Source: Thiotrichaceae bacterium (GTDB lineage Bacteria; Pseudomonadota; Gammaproteobacteria; Thiotrichales; Thiotrichaceae). Taken from it: DNA of 48,192 nt. Positions within the stretch are counted from its first letter, which is position 1, and each line of letters begins with the position of its first letter. The notes beneath the pieces are model-generated. The model did not search any database. It was not told where the DNA came from and saw nothing but the letters and a program-made list of their open reading frames with translations. Positions 14,820-24,624 of the stretch are shown here, in pieces. The DNA lies in contig JALXAX010000135.1 of the NCBI GenBank assembly GCA_026991755.1, positions 1 to 48,192 on the forward strand, written 5' to 3'. Made by a program: the position numbers and the translations under genes.

Positions 14820-15464
14820 ATGCGTGCTTTCTCACTAGTCGACAACATCATCAGTGAAGTTGATCAATCACTTAGAACAATCTTCGCAACAGCGCCTACA
14901 ACCGAGCGCCCCTATCCTGCGAAAGATATTAGTGAGGCTGCACCACTAACAGATGACGAAAAAAAGCTATCTGCCCAACTCATGCGTATTAACCATGCGG
15001 GTGAGATTGCAGCACAAGGACTGTATCGAGGCCAGGCATTAACGGCTAAGCGAAATGATATTCGCGAGCAAATGCAACGTTCAGCGATGGAGGAGAATGA
15101 TCACCTCAATTGGTGTGAAACTCGCATTAAAGAACTAGACAGCCATAAGAGTTTTTTCAACCCTGTATGGTATGTTGGCTCATTTAGCATTGGTGCTGCG
15201 GCTGGCTTAGTAGGAGATAAATGGAGCCTAGGTTTTGTTAAAGAGACGGAAGATCAGGTGGTTCGACACTTAGAAAGTCATATCAACAAACTACCCGCTA
15301 ACGATTTGCCTGCAATGACCATTCTCCAAAAGATGAAAGAAGACGAGCAGCATCATGCTGACGTGGCTGTACAAGCTGGTAGCGCAACGCTTCCCTGGCC
15401 TATCCGTAAAATCACCATGCCTCTCACTGCCAAGGTAATGACAACATTGAGTCGACATATTTAA
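14820..15464 (+). CDS. coq7: Di-iron demethoxyubiquinone hydroxylase Coq7/UbiF-type
   Basis: 214-residue membrane-associated di-iron monooxygenase of ubiquinone synthesis, which hydroxylates 2-polyprenyl-3-methyl-6-methoxy-benzoquinone. Iron ligands are visible in the order NHAGEIAAQGLYRGQ, then EENDHLNWC, then EDQVVRHLESH and EDEQHHADVA. This ferritin-like enzyme replaces the flavin enzyme UbiF in many proteobacteria. It starts two bases after the dsbA-like gene. The ubiquinone assembly factor gene ubiK lies 0.8 kb away, which is a loose thematic cluster. Confidence 0.95.
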   Translation: MRAFSLVDNIISEVDQSLRTIFATAPTTERPYPAKDISEAAPLTDDEKKLSAQLMRINHAGEIAAQGLYRGQALTAKRNDIREQMQRSAMEENDHLNWCETRIKELDSHKSFFNPVWYVGSFSIGAAAGLVGDKWSLGFVKETEDQVVRHLESHINKLPANDLPAMTILQKMKEDEQHHADVAVQAGSATLPWPIRKITMPLTAKVMTTLSRHI

Positions 15465-15533
15465 ATAGATTATGAATCCTATAAGCTATTGTTAAAAATA
15501 AGAAGTTTCAACTACTAACGAGCAACTAAACGT

Positions 15534-15583
15534 GTAACTATTAGCAGCCAGTTATCAGCAACCAGTTATCCTAAAATAGTTAC
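15534..15583. repeat. Tandem and inverted repeat after coq7
   Basis: GTAACTATT (15534-15542) is inverted as AATAGTTAC (15575-15583). Between them CAGCCAGTTAT and CAACCAGTTAT repeat in tandem. It may be a terminator-like structure or an operator for the following gene; no T-run. Confidence 0.45.
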
Positions 15584-15666
15584 CGTAAGACTCCTTAAAG
15601 TTACTCCTGAAGAGCCACCACAACTATGATCATCACTCTTAGAGTTAATCATAGCAATGGATAGAC

Positions 15667-16278
15667 ATGCATATCTCCGCGGAACAAGCAGGCATCAATA
15701 GTGTTAACCCGACCACAACGGCTAACATCGGTGAAAACACTGCCAACACCGCTAATAATGAGATAAATGCCTTATTCGCATCGCTACTTGGCTCATCAAA
15801 CTTGGGTACAAACAGTCAACCTGATGACATTCTTTCGGCCTTGCAACAACTCTCAACACAACTGTCGCAGCAATTACAAGGCTCTAATGATTCTTCTGTT
15901 AATACCGATAATGCAAATAATACGGATGTAGGTAATGCAGATATCTCTTTAGAGAACCTGTCTTTCAGTAATATATCGCTAGAAGATAGCAATCAAGACG
16001 GGGAATTCAATGAAGGCGATACACTCATTGCTACGCTAAATGATGAGTCAGGAAACACTCAGGAAATCAGAATACCTTTGAGCGCTGATGATGTAGAAAT
16101 CCTTAATGAGGCTATTGGTGACCCCGTTGATTTAGCTAGTTCGATCAACGCAGAGTTTATGGATGCCTTTATGCAAGGCTTTATTGAAATGCTGAAAATC
16201 AATATTGTTCAAGCGGGACAAAACATGCAACAGTTCTTGGAAAAAAGCCAAGAAAATACCTACGAGCTTTCTGTTTAA
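15667..16278 (+). CDS. Hypothetical protein with EF-hand-like calcium motif
   Basis: 203 residues, not recognised. The first 110 residues are rich in N, S, T and Q (TANIGENTANTANNEINALF; LQQLSTQLSQQLQG) with a helical Q-rich stretch. Near residue 118 DSNQDGEFNEGD matches a calcium-binding DxNxDGxF loop of EF-hand/dockerin type, inside a beta-rich part. The last 50 residues form amphipathic helices (FMDAFMQGFIEMLKINIV). There is no signal peptide, so export by type I or another leaderless route is possible but unproven. Convergent with ubiK. Confidence 0.75.
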   Translation: MHISAEQAGINSVNPTTTANIGENTANTANNEINALFASLLGSSNLGTNSQPDDILSALQQLSTQLSQQLQGSNDSSVNTDNANNTDVGNADISLENLSFSNISLEDSNQDGEFNEGDTLIATLNDESGNTQEIRIPLSADDVEILNEAIGDPVDLASSINAEFMDAFMQGFIEMLKINIVQAGQNMQQFLEKSQENTYELSV

Positions 16279-16301
16279 AATGCGTTAAAGCACAAGAGAC
16301 A

Positions 16302-16565
16302 CTACGCCTCTTTCTCTGTCGATGTTTGTTTAGCTTCCATCTCAGCCACCTTTTTTTCCAACCCTTCAAGCTTTTCTCTTGTACGCAACAGTACCGCTGA
16401 TTGCACATCAAACTCTTCACGCGTTACTAAGTTCGTCGAACGCAAACCGCTCTCTAGCCCACTGCGCAAATTACTTTCCACATCTTTACGCACATTATCA
16501 ACAGAACCAGGTAGTAATGATGACAAACGTTTGGCCAATTCGTCTATTGGGTTAGATGAGCTCAC
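16302..16565 (-). CDS. ubiK: Ubiquinone biosynthesis accessory factor UbiK (BMFP/YqiC)
   Basis: 87-residue coiled-coil protein of the UbiK family, which with UbiJ helps the soluble Ubi complex work. Key pattern: NPIDELAKRLSSLLPG, DVESNLRSGLESGL, NLVTREEFDVQSAVLLRTRE and a terminal coiled coil LEGLEKKVAEMEA. The start is a GTG at 16565, supported by AAGGAAGG five bases before it. Near coq7, consistent with a role in quinone synthesis. Confidence 0.92.
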   Translation of the reverse strand: MSSSNPIDELAKRLSSLLPGSVDNVRKDVESNLRSGLESGLRSTNLVTREEFDVQSAVLLRTREKLEGLEKKVAEMEAKQTSTEKEA

Positions 16566-16644
16566 GGCACCTTCCTTAATTTATATTCGATAAACCAGTA
16601 TATCAGATGTAAAACACTTGCATCGAACTGCGCATAACATTTAA

Positions 16645-17595
<951 letters not shown>

Positions 17596-17616
17596 GGAGC
17601 GTACATGCAACTAAGG

Positions 17617-18870
17617 TTAGTTATTACCACCTATAGATTTTAACGCGCTTAAAACATTAATCAAGCCATCACCAAATGCATTATCACGGCCTGGTTCGCC
17701 TAAATCTGTAGCGGTATAGCTAAGCATATCTGGATCAATATTTTTTTTCTTTGCCAACAACAATGCCAGACTGCCTGTTACATTAGCCGCTGCAATCGAA
17801 GTGCCTGAAGAAAGCTGATGACGCTCCCCTGGCCCTGTGGTTAAGACACCAACACCAGGCGCAGCGACATCAATATAAGCACCTGTATTTGCTTTTTTGT
17901 AAGCTCTTTTCAAATGATCAACCGCTGTAACAGCCACTACACCGGAAGTTGCCGCAGGGTAGCGTTTCTTATTACTGGAATCATTACCGCATGAGGCTAC
18001 AACAATAATACCTTTAGAAATGGCTTTTTTTACCATTTTCTCCACAACAGGATCATAACCACCTGAAAAGCTGAAGTTTAAAATATCTACTTTTTTAGAA
18101 ATCGCGTTATCAATCGCTTGAGCAATTAAGGCAGTACTACTAGTAAAACCTTTCTTACTCTTTTGTTCAAAAGCTACTACAGAATAGACTTGAGCCTCTG
18201 GGGCAATACCGATTAACGCATTATTGCTAACCAACACACCTGCTACTGCAGTTCCATGCAAGAGACTAGCTACACTTTTTCCACCTGAAGCAACTAATGA
18301 GAATTGCTCTACACGCCCTTTTAAAGAACTATGGTTGGTATCCACTGCACCATCAATCATACCGATTAATACGCCTTTTCCCTTTGAGATCTGTAATGCC
18401 TCATGAGCACCAGTTAAGGACTTTGGATAACCCTCATCATTCAGTAGCTCTTTAGGAACACTTTCAAGCTGGTAAGCATTATTGGTAGCAGCTTCCAGCT
18501 CTTCATAGATTAGGTTGATTTTTTTTGTCAGCTCAAGGGGATCTTGGCCTTTGGTATCCGCTATTTTTAGATCAGCTCCAAGCCCATCTAAACTAGCCTC
18601 ACTCAACTCCTCCAAACCATATTTAACTAATAAGGATTGATAAAGTGCTTTAGGAACATTTTTACTCATCAAAAGGAGTAATTCATCCTTATTATAATCC
18701 GTTCTTTTTTGTGGGATAGGTAAACACAATGAATCATGGATATAACAATCCATATCTCCCACCATTTCAGATTGAGCAGAAAGTGAAAGAAAAGTGAGCA
18801 ATACTAAAAAAAACAGACGCATCGTTATGTGATATTTATTCCACAGCCCAGAATATCTACAAGACAGCAT
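17617..18870 (-). CDS. Subtilisin-like serine protease (S8), exported
   Basis: 417 residues. A hydrophobic signal (MRLFFLVLLTFLSLSAQS) begins at residue 17; the ATG at 18870 is preferred to the one at 18822 because AGAGG sits seven bases before it and it directly follows the anti-sigma stop (TAAATG), implying coupling. Catalytic residues: Asp in GMIDGAVD, His in LLHGTAVAGV, oxyanion Asn in SCGNDSS, Ser in SSGTSIAAANVTGS. The region before the catalytic domain (about 35-150) lacks an obvious I9 prodomain; a prodomain-like fold is instead found at the end of the neighbouring anti-sigma factor. Third gene of an ECF sigma operon, so probably a target or a regulator of that pathway. Confidence 0.93.
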   Translation of the reverse strand: MLSCRYSGLWNKYHITMRLFFLVLLTFLSLSAQSEMVGDMDCYIHDSLCLPIPQKRTDYNKDELLLLMSKNVPKALYQSLLVKYGLEELSEASLDGLGADLKIADTKGQDPLELTKKINLIYEELEAATNNAYQLESVPKELLNDEGYPKSLTGAHEALQISKGKGVLIGMIDGAVDTNHSSLKGRVEQFSLVASGGKSVASLLHGTAVAGVLVSNNALIGIAPEAQVYSVVAFEQKSKKGFTSSTALIAQAIDNAISKKVDILNFSFSGGYDPVVEKMVKKAISKGIIVVASCGNDSSNKKRYPAATSGVVAVTAVDHLKRAYKKANTGAYIDVAAPGVGVLTTGPGERHQLSSGTSIAAANVTGSLALLLAKKKNIDPDMLSYTATDLGEPGRDNAFGDGLINVLSALKSIGGNN

Positions 18871-19608
18871 TTATAGCCCTCTACCAACCAAAAGAATCAT
18901 TTTACGGTCTTTCTCTAAGCGCTGAATTAGGTCATCTATTTGCTGATTATTTCGACTCCCTGATAAAGCTACGGTATAACTTTCACTGCCTTCAGGATGA
19001 CCCACTATCTCCGCACCTATTTCTTCAAAGAGCTTATCAATATCAGTCTGCTTAACCCCTTGCGCAAATTGAAAAATAAGCACTGATTTATCTGACGAGG
19101 CATGAAGACTATTATCAGATGCTTGCGTATATTCAACGCTAGTGCTACTGATAGCACTGTCATCTTCTTTAAGAACGGCTGCCAGAATAGCAACCTGAGT
19201 TACGACAAACAAAGAGAAAGCTATACGTGTCCAATGGGGACTTAACGATTGTAGCAAGCCATCTAAGCGGGACCAATATCGTGTGATGATACGCATAGGC
19301 CAATATACCCAACCCAGCATAGGTTGCGTTGACAGTTTCACCTGTTTACTTTGGCTTGCATCAATCCGTTCTAGCAAGTTACCTAACCGCTGTTCTTGAG
19401 TACGAATGGCAACAATATCTAATACATTAGGATCATTCTTAACCATTCTTGCTATGTTTTTTTGCTGTTCTAGCTCAAGTTGCAAAGCAGGAGACTGGTT
19501 CAATATAGATTCAACTTCTTCCCTTTCAGATACAGAGAGTTGCCCAGTTACATACCAAGGTAATAACAGGCTAGCATGCTCATATTGATATTTTCTCATC
19601 TTACTCAT
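18871..19608 (-). CDS. Membrane anti-sigma factor with S8-prodomain-like periplasmic domain
   Basis: 245 residues. Residues 1-85 form a cytoplasmic sigma-binding region (YEHASLLLPWYVTGQLSVSE) that looks like a degenerate anti-sigma domain without the zinc-binding cysteines. A membrane helix (RIAFSLFVVTQVAILAAVL) lies near 150-168. The periplasmic end (VLIFQFAQGVKQTDIDKLFE, then EEIGAEIVGHPEG, YTVALSG and a final helix-strand) resembles the inhibitor/prodomain fold of fervidolysin-type subtilases. The start at 19608 (ATGAGTAA overlap with the sigma gene stop) is preferred over an upstream ATG at 19674 that would overlap by 74 bases. Its partner protease is encoded next. Confidence 0.85.
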   Translation of the reverse strand: MSKMRKYQYEHASLLLPWYVTGQLSVSEREEVESILNQSPALQLELEQQKNIARMVKNDPNVLDIVAIRTQEQRLGNLLERIDASQSKQVKLSTQPMLGWVYWPMRIITRYWSRLDGLLQSLSPHWTRIAFSLFVVTQVAILAAVLKEDDSAISSTSVEYTQASDNSLHASSDKSVLIFQFAQGVKQTDIDKLFEEIGAEIVGHPEGSESYTVALSGSRNNQQIDDLIQRLEKDRKMILLVGRGL

Positions 19609-20266
19609 AACTTGCAAACCTATCTTTATGAACTCCCGTTCTTGAAAGGATTTTCTTAAAACGTTGACGTGCATAAAACAATCTTGTTTTGACCGTGTTC
19701 TCAGAAATATTTAAGGTAATTGCCATTTCTTTTACAGATAACTCTTTAAAATAAGCCAATGATAATGCTTCACGATGATCGGTGCTCAGCTTATCCATAT
19801 GTCTCATTACATATGAATTTTGTTGCTCATCAGATAATAAAGTTTCTTCTGATGGCGCATGGTTCTCCACGCTTATACGCAATAAATTCTTATCAATCTT
19901 ACTATCAGAATTCTTGCGTAAAAAATCAATTAGCTTATTACGAGCAATTGAATGAATCCATGTAGAAGGTTTTGACCTCCCTGCAAATCTAGCAGCGGAT
20001 TTCCATACCTCAAACATAGCTTCATCAACGATATCAGCCGCTAATGCCACATCACCATTTAACATTCTGGTACAAAAAGGTTGAAGAATGGGAGAGTAAC
20101 GCTTGTACAAAACAGAAAAGGCATCCTGATTGGCGTCAGCAACTAAACCCAATAACTCTTCATCCGTCGTTTCAGACGATAAATGTTCGACAGTGCTTTG
20201 CTGTATTGATTTGCTAGGCATAAATAAGTCGCGAGGCCAAAAGAAATGGTTCATTTTTAGTGACAT
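19601..20266 (-). CDS. ECF-family RNA polymerase sigma factor
   Basis: 221-residue sigma-70 factor with regions 2 and 4 only. Region 2: DAFSVLYKRYSPILQPFC through AADIVDEAMFEVWKSA and RSKPSTWIHSIARNKLIDFL. Region 4: LSTDHREALSLAYFKELSVK and ISENTVKTRLFYARQRFKKI. In-frame ATGs at 20266 and 20221 are both possible starts; neither has a good ribosome site. It heads a three-gene operon with the anti-sigma factor (8-base overlap) and a subtilase, so it probably responds to an envelope signal and may drive its own operon. Confidence 0.93.
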   Translation of the reverse strand: MSLKMNHFFWPRDLFMPSKSIQQSTVEHLSSETTDEELLGLVADANQDAFSVLYKRYSPILQPFCTRMLNGDVALAADIVDEAMFEVWKSAARFAGRSKPSTWIHSIARNKLIDFLRKNSDSKIDKNLLRISVENHAPSEETLLSDEQQNSYVMRHMDKLSTDHREALSLAYFKELSVKEMAITLNISENTVKTRLFYARQRFKKILSRTGVHKDRFASYE

Positions 20267-20398
20267 ATAATGATTAGCGGTACTAAAAATAAAATTAGAG
20301 AAAAAACTATGAACTTAGTTTAACAAATTTCCGACTAGTATGTAGCAGTTTTGGCTGGATTATCATCTAGCCGAAACGACTATCTCCCTCGCAACATT

Positions 20399-20425
20399 GA
20401 GCGGGCTTTATGCCCGCTCCTTTTT
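20399..20425. terminator. Rho-independent terminator between bioF and the sigma gene
   Basis: GAGCGGGC (20399-20406) and GCCCGCTC (20412-20419) form a perfect GC-rich stem followed by CTTTTT on the + strand and preceded by A residues. The adjacent leftward bioF transcript would meet it just after its stop; its T-run favours rightward transcripts. Confidence 0.65.
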
Positions 20426-20449
20426 AATCCTTTAATATTCGCCCCTTAC

Positions 20450-21610
20450 CTATAAACAAGCTTCCAGACTATTTAATAAAATATCTATATCTTTTTTTTC
20501 ATGTAAAGTAGACAATGTTATACGCAATCTATCAGTCCCTTTAGGAACAGTGGGTGGCCTTATTGCTGTCACCATAATCCCCCGTTGCAGCAGCCTTTCA
20601 CTAACCTTTATCGCTTGTTTACTGTCGCCCTGTAAAACAGGTTGAATGGCCGTATCCGAAGGTAATAAATTAAACCCTCTTTGACTCGCTCCTTCTTTAA
20701 ATTGAGCTATCAACTCAAATAACTTATCTCTGCGCCATGGTTCCTGCTGAATGAGTTTCAAACTAGCTCTACTTGCAGCAGCTAGCGCTGAAGGCATAGC
20801 TGTTGAATAAATCCATGTTCTTGCTGTTTGTTTTAAATAATCAATTATTTCAGCACTACCGGCTACAAATGCTCCAGATACCCCAACCGCTTTACCTAGT
20901 GTTGCCATTAGTAAAGGCACATCCGCCTCACTTGCTCCACTGGCTTGAACAAGACCCGCACCGTGTTTCCCCAGCACCCCAAAACCATGCGCATCATCAA
21001 CCATTAACCATGCTTGATACTTCTGACTGAGTTTAGCTAGTGCGCTTATATCAGCAACATCACCATCCATACTAAATACGCCATCTACTAGCAACATGGT
21101 ATTTTCTTTAGCATGTGCTGTTAACTTATCCTCAAGTGACATCATATCGTTATGAGGATATCGCACTAGCTTTGCGCCCGATAACAAACTAGCATCAATC
21201 AACGAAGCATGATTTAACCTATCTTGAAAAACAACATCACCACGACCCATTAAGGCTGAGACCACCCCGATATTCGCCATATAGCCCGTAGAAAACAACA
21301 ACACAGACTCTCTGCCCGTCATCTCTGCAAGCTCCTGTTCAAGTAACTCATGTTCAACAGAATGCCCATTGACTAAATGAGACGCTCCACTTCCTACTCC
21401 ATAACGATGTGATGCTTCAGTAAACGCATCAATAACTTTAGGGTGATTCGCTAAGCCAAGGTAATCGTTACTACAAAAAGATAATACCTCGGTTCCATCA
21501 ATAACCATTTTAGGCTGTTGTGGGGTTGATGATACTTTTGCACGACGATATAAAGAAGCCTGCTTTCTCTTATCAAGCCACCTCTTTATCAATGCTTTAT
21601 CACGTTTCAT
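20450..21610 (-). CDS. bioF: 8-amino-7-oxononanoate synthase BioF
   Basis: 386-residue PLP enzyme joining pimeloyl-ACP (or CoA) and alanine, first step of biotin ring assembly. Features: FCSNDYLGLANHP near residue 45, GVGSGASHLVNGHS near 72, the pyridine-nitrogen aspartate in MVDDAHGFGVLGKHGAG near 200, and the Schiff-base lysine in ATLGKAVGVSGAFVAGS near 235. Related KBL/HemA enzymes are less likely given the length and these motifs. No other bio gene is within the window. Confidence 0.92.
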   Translation of the reverse strand: MKRDKALIKRWLDKRKQASLYRRAKVSSTPQQPKMVIDGTEVLSFCSNDYLGLANHPKVIDAFTEASHRYGVGSGASHLVNGHSVEHELLEQELAEMTGRESVLLFSTGYMANIGVVSALMGRGDVVFQDRLNHASLIDASLLSGAKLVRYPHNDMMSLEDKLTAHAKENTMLLVDGVFSMDGDVADISALAKLSQKYQAWLMVDDAHGFGVLGKHGAGLVQASGASEADVPLLMATLGKAVGVSGAFVAGSAEIIDYLKQTARTWIYSTAMPSALAAASRASLKLIQQEPWRRDKLFELIAQFKEGASQRGFNLLPSDTAIQPVLQGDSKQAIKVSERLLQRGIMVTAIRPPTVPKGTDRLRITLSTLHEKKDIDILLNSLEACL

Positions 21611-21662
21611 AATCCTAAAATCCTTGTGGTATAAACTTAGGAAAGGCAGAATCTTCAGGCAT

Positions 21663-21691
21663 AAAAAAAGGCACCCTAAGGCACCTTTTTT
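21663..21691. terminator. Bidirectional terminator after tusA
   Basis: AAAAAAGGCACC and GGCACCTTTTTT form a stem with a 2x2 internal mismatch and A/T tracts on both sides, suited to ending the leftward tusA transcript. A second perfect dyad TCACTGTaACAGTGA follows at about 21698-21712. Confidence 0.6.
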
Positions 21692-21734
21692 AGCTATTCA
21701 CTGTAACAGTGATTAGTATCAGTATAACTACTGA

Positions 21735-21962
21735 TTAGTTCTTCTTGATGAAGAAAGTAAACTCGCTACCATCTTCAGAAGCTTCTAATAGCTCGTTGCC
21801 AGTCTGCTTACAGAAAGCTTCGAAATCTTTTACTGAACCTGGATCAGTAGCTACAATTTTAAGTACACCACCTGCATCCATACCGTTCATTGCTTTCTTA
21901 CAACGTAAGATAGGTAGAGGACAATTTAAGCCACGTGCGTCTAGTTCTTCATTAAAGTCCAT
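21735..21962 (-). CDS. tusA: Sulfur carrier protein TusA
   Basis: 75-residue TusA/SirA-like protein. It carries the sulfur-accepting cysteine in the signature LNCPLPILRCKKAM near residue 14-27, followed by GGVLKIVATDPGSVKDFEAF and the terminal beta strand FTFFIKKN. It passes persulfide sulfur to tRNA 2-thiouridine synthesis and, in sulfur-oxidising bacteria, to the dissimilatory pathway; no dsr or hdr genes are nearby to favour the second role. AGGAGATATAT precedes the ATG. Followed by a terminator, so probably monocistronic. Confidence 0.94.
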   Translation of the reverse strand: MDFNEELDARGLNCPLPILRCKKAMNGMDAGGVLKIVATDPGSVKDFEAFCKQTGNELLEASEDGSEFTFFIKKN

Positions 21963-22077
21963 GATATATCTCCTGAATCATTATTATCAAATGGGAATTT
22001 ATGGCGCTAACCATACCCGAAAGCACTTAATCAGACAAGATAAAATCTACGGTTGATAAGCTAATGTTATCGAATGA

Positions 22078-22767
22078 CTACCGACTAGCATATTGACGAG
22101 TTAAACGTTCAAAATCACCAATGACGCGTTTAACATAAGTACGTGTTTCACGAAATGGAGGAATACCCTTATACTTCCTAACATTGCCAGGGCCAGCATT
22201 ATAAGCTGCGACAGCAAGATGCATATCACCTGAAAACTCTTTTAGCATTTCTGCAATGTATCTCACACCACCCTGAATATTCTGTTCGGGATTCCATGGA
22301 TTACTAATTTTCATATCCTTAGCAGTATTTGGCATTAACTGCATTAAACCAATAGCACCAACGGGAGACTTAGCTTTCACTTGATAGCATGATTCATTTT
22401 TAATAATCGAATGGACTAATGCCTCATCAACACCATAAATCTTTGAATATATTTCTATAGAACGCCTATATTTGTCCGCACGCTTTTTCACTTTAGTGCT
22501 ACTACAAGTAGAGCGTGCTGACTTAGCTTTGTAATTTTTACTAACTTTTTTGTTAACGACTCTTCGTGTTTTGTACGTTTTTATCAAATGATATTTAGTA
22601 TTGCGCAGACGCGTACTTGTCATTAAGTGACCGCCATCTGGCTTTTGATACACATAAACCATTTTCCAGCTGGAAGCAGAAAAAGCGACTATCGGTTGTA
22701 ATAAAATAGTGGTAAGTACAACCCACTTCATATGTTGCACAACACTGAAGCCATCAAAAAATTTCAT
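22078..22767 (-). CDS. Soluble lytic murein transglycosylase-like protein
   Basis: 229 residues with an N-terminal hydrophobic segment (probable signal peptide or anchor), then a short DUF4124-like stretch (WKMVYVYQKPDGGHLMTSTR), a basic linker, and a C-terminal SLT/GH23 domain. The catalytic glutamate is in IIKNESCYQ near residue 125; further motifs are SPVGAIGLMQLMPNTA and AAYNAGPGNVRKY. It would cleave peptidoglycan glycan strands in the periplasm. Stands alone, divergent from moaC. Confidence 0.92.
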   Translation of the reverse strand: MKFFDGFSVVQHMKWVVLTTILLQPIVAFSASSWKMVYVYQKPDGGHLMTSTRLRNTKYHLIKTYKTRRVVNKKVSKNYKAKSARSTCSSTKVKKRADKYRRSIEIYSKIYGVDEALVHSIIKNESCYQVKAKSPVGAIGLMQLMPNTAKDMKISNPWNPEQNIQGGVRYIAEMLKEFSGDMHLAVAAYNAGPGNVRKYKGIPPFRETRTYVKRVIGDFERLTRQYASR

Positions 22768-22974
22768 ATAAGTTTATGCCTTTTATAATTTTTATTCATA
22801 CATATAGTAAGTAAACTAGCATTGACTAGTTAACAGCCACTAATAAAAACAGACTCATGGTTTTTAACATGAGACAATTGGATAATTAATACCTCCTTCT
22901 CAAGCATCTTATACACCTAAGAACTGACAACCTGAAGAGTATTTGAGCAGAGAATAAAACATTAAGAGTGAACA

Positions 22975-23454
22975 ATGTCTGAATTATCCCATTTCAACAA
23001 AGCTGGTGAAGCTCATATGGTCGATGTCGGCCACAAAGCAACCACTCACCGAGTGGCTATTGCATCAGGTACCATCAGCATGCAACCTGCAACGCTAGAA
23101 AAAATACTCGAAGGCTCTCATAAGAAAGGGGATGTTCTGGGAATCGCACGCGTTGCCGGCATCATGGCTTCTAAGCGCACTTCAGATCTGATCCCTTTAT
23201 GCCATCCATTACCATTAACCAAGGTAGAGATTGATTTACAAACCAATACTCAAGCATCACTGGTTCTTTGTACTGTCACCACAGAAACACTCCATGTGAC
23301 AGGTGTAGAAATGGAAGCACTTACAGCCGTACAAATCACTTTATTAACCATTTATGATATGTGTAAAGCTATCGATAAAGAGATGTGCATTGATAACGTT
23401 AGGATGTTAGAAAAACGTGGTGGTAAATCAGGAAACTGGAAATCATCGAGATAA
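22975..23454 (+). CDS. moaC: Cyclic pyranopterin monophosphate synthase MoaC
   Basis: 159-residue enzyme of molybdenum cofactor synthesis that converts the MoaA product to cPMP. Motifs: [18 protein letters not shown], then [45 protein letters not shown] and [10 protein letters not shown] with the terminal KRGGKSG. The cofactor made here is needed by the NasA nitrate reductase encoded 17 kb away. The leader holds a CTCATG/CATGAG hairpin near 22853-22872 but no Moco riboswitch I could recognise. Confidence 0.96.
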   Translation: MSELSHFNKAGEAHMVDVGHKATTHRVAIASGTISMQPATLEKILEGSHKKGDVLGIARVAGIMASKRTSDLIPLCHPLPLTKVEIDLQTNTQASLVLCTVTTETLHVTGVEMEALTAVQITLLTIYDMCKAIDKEMCIDNVRMLEKRGGKSGNWKSSR

Positions 23455-23528
23455 ATCTTTACTAACTACCTTTATATTCTTGATTAACTATAACAATATC
23501 CTATAATCCATATTGTTATACGGCAAAG

Positions 23529-23695
23529 TTAAGGAACCTCTGATTAAGTCGGGTGGAATTTCTCGACAGATGAAATTGTTCAGTTTTTACTTAAAAATGG
23601 AGCTAATAGTCGCTCTATTAGGGAGATTTTTAAGAAAAAAATGGGCAATTTCAGCTTTGAGAAAGTCGCTCATGACTTGATCAGAGGCTCCTTAA
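23529..23695. mobile_element. Family B palindromic element, full copy (167 bp)
   Basis: The ends TTAAGGAACCTCTGATTAAG and CTTGATCAGAGGCTCCTTAA are near-perfect inverted repeats of about 22 bases. The interior has a small hairpin, CTAATAG/CTATTAG, near 23610-23625. No credible gene. Copies are at 25429, 30717 and, shortened, at 10675 and 3810. It occupies half of the 23455-23799 spacer; the rest shows only the ribosome site of the next gene. Confidence 0.82.
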
Positions 23696-23799
23696 GAGAA
23701 CTGAACCATTCATGATTCGGTATCTTTGTAGAAAAACTAGCCCCATACCTATTTTCAGCCTATTACAGCTATATAGCATGTAACGCCAAGGAGCTTCTC

Positions 23800-24540
23800 A
23801 TGAAACGCACCCTGTTAACCGCCATGTTGCTTATCAGCAGCCTTTTCTTATCATCATTCGCTTTGGCTACTGCTCAGCTAAAAGTCTACCAAGTCACCAA
23901 CGTGAAACAAGGTGACTCTTTAAACATGAGAGCTTGGCCCAGTATTAAATCACGAGTGGTCGTTGCCCTTCCTCACAATGCGAAGTGGGTCGCCAGTAAT
24001 CGTAGCCCTGTTAAAAAAGGCACTGCTAATTGGCAACAAATCCATTGGAATGGTGAAAGCGGGTGGGTTAATACAAAGTATCTGAAATACGATGCTGCAA
24101 GTACTTATAAAGCAAGACAACGCCGAAACCACCGTGTGAATCAGCAAGGTCACAGCTCAAGAAATGTAACACGTACTGCTCCAGCAAGAAGGGTAGCTCG
24201 AACCGTTGCTAGTAAACCTGCCAGCAAACAGGTCTTTATGGAATGTGGTGGTGCAGCTCCCTTTTGGAATATCAGCATGAACTTTACGGGCAAAAGTCTT
24301 AAAGTTGACTTACGTGATGGAAAGAAATTTACTAGCCCTCTTTATTATCGTAAATGGCTAAAAAAGAGTAACAAAATGGTGGTTAATGGTGGACGTGGAC
24401 GTAATGGCGTTCGTGCAACTCTAACCAAGACCAACGCTTGCACTGACGGGATTACTAATATCAAATATCCCTTTAGTATATCCGCAACAGTTGCAGGTAA
24501 TAAAAAGGTAAGCGGGTGTTGCCGAAGTGTTCAACACTAA
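23800..24540 (+). CDS. Exported SH3-domain protein with COG3650-like C-terminus
   Basis: 246 residues with a clear signal peptide (KRTLLTAMLLISSLFLSSF ending ALA). Residues about 25-95 form a bacterial SH3 domain (GDSLNMRAWPSIKSRVVVAL, ESGWVNTKYLKY). A basic, low-complexity linker follows. The last 95 residues (ECGGAAPFWNISMNFTGKSL to VSGCC) resemble the CxGxxPFW domain seen in COG3650-type periplasmic proteins. The role is unknown; cell-envelope binding is plausible. AAGGAG lies eight bases before the ATG. Confidence 0.82.
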   Translation: MKRTLLTAMLLISSLFLSSFALATAQLKVYQVTNVKQGDSLNMRAWPSIKSRVVVALPHNAKWVASNRSPVKKGTANWQQIHWNGESGWVNTKYLKYDAASTYKARQRRNHRVNQQGHSSRNVTRTAPARRVARTVASKPASKQVFMECGGAAPFWNISMNFTGKSLKVDLRDGKKFTSPLYYRKWLKKSNKMVVNGGRGRNGVRATLTKTNACTDGITNIKYPFSISATVAGNKKVSGCCRSVQH

Positions 24541-24579
24541 TTGCTCTACTATGACTCTCAATAAATCATAATTAGACCC

Positions 24580-24612
24580 AAGCCAGAGAGCAATTAATTT
24601 ACTCTCTGGCTT
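24580..24612. terminator. Shared terminator for convergent genes
   Basis: AAGCCAGAGAG (24580-24590) and CTCTCTGGCTT (24602-24612) form a perfect 11-bp stem between two convergent genes. There is no long T-run, but position and stability suit a shared terminator. Confidence 0.65.
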
Positions 24613-24624
24613 AACAATACAGGA

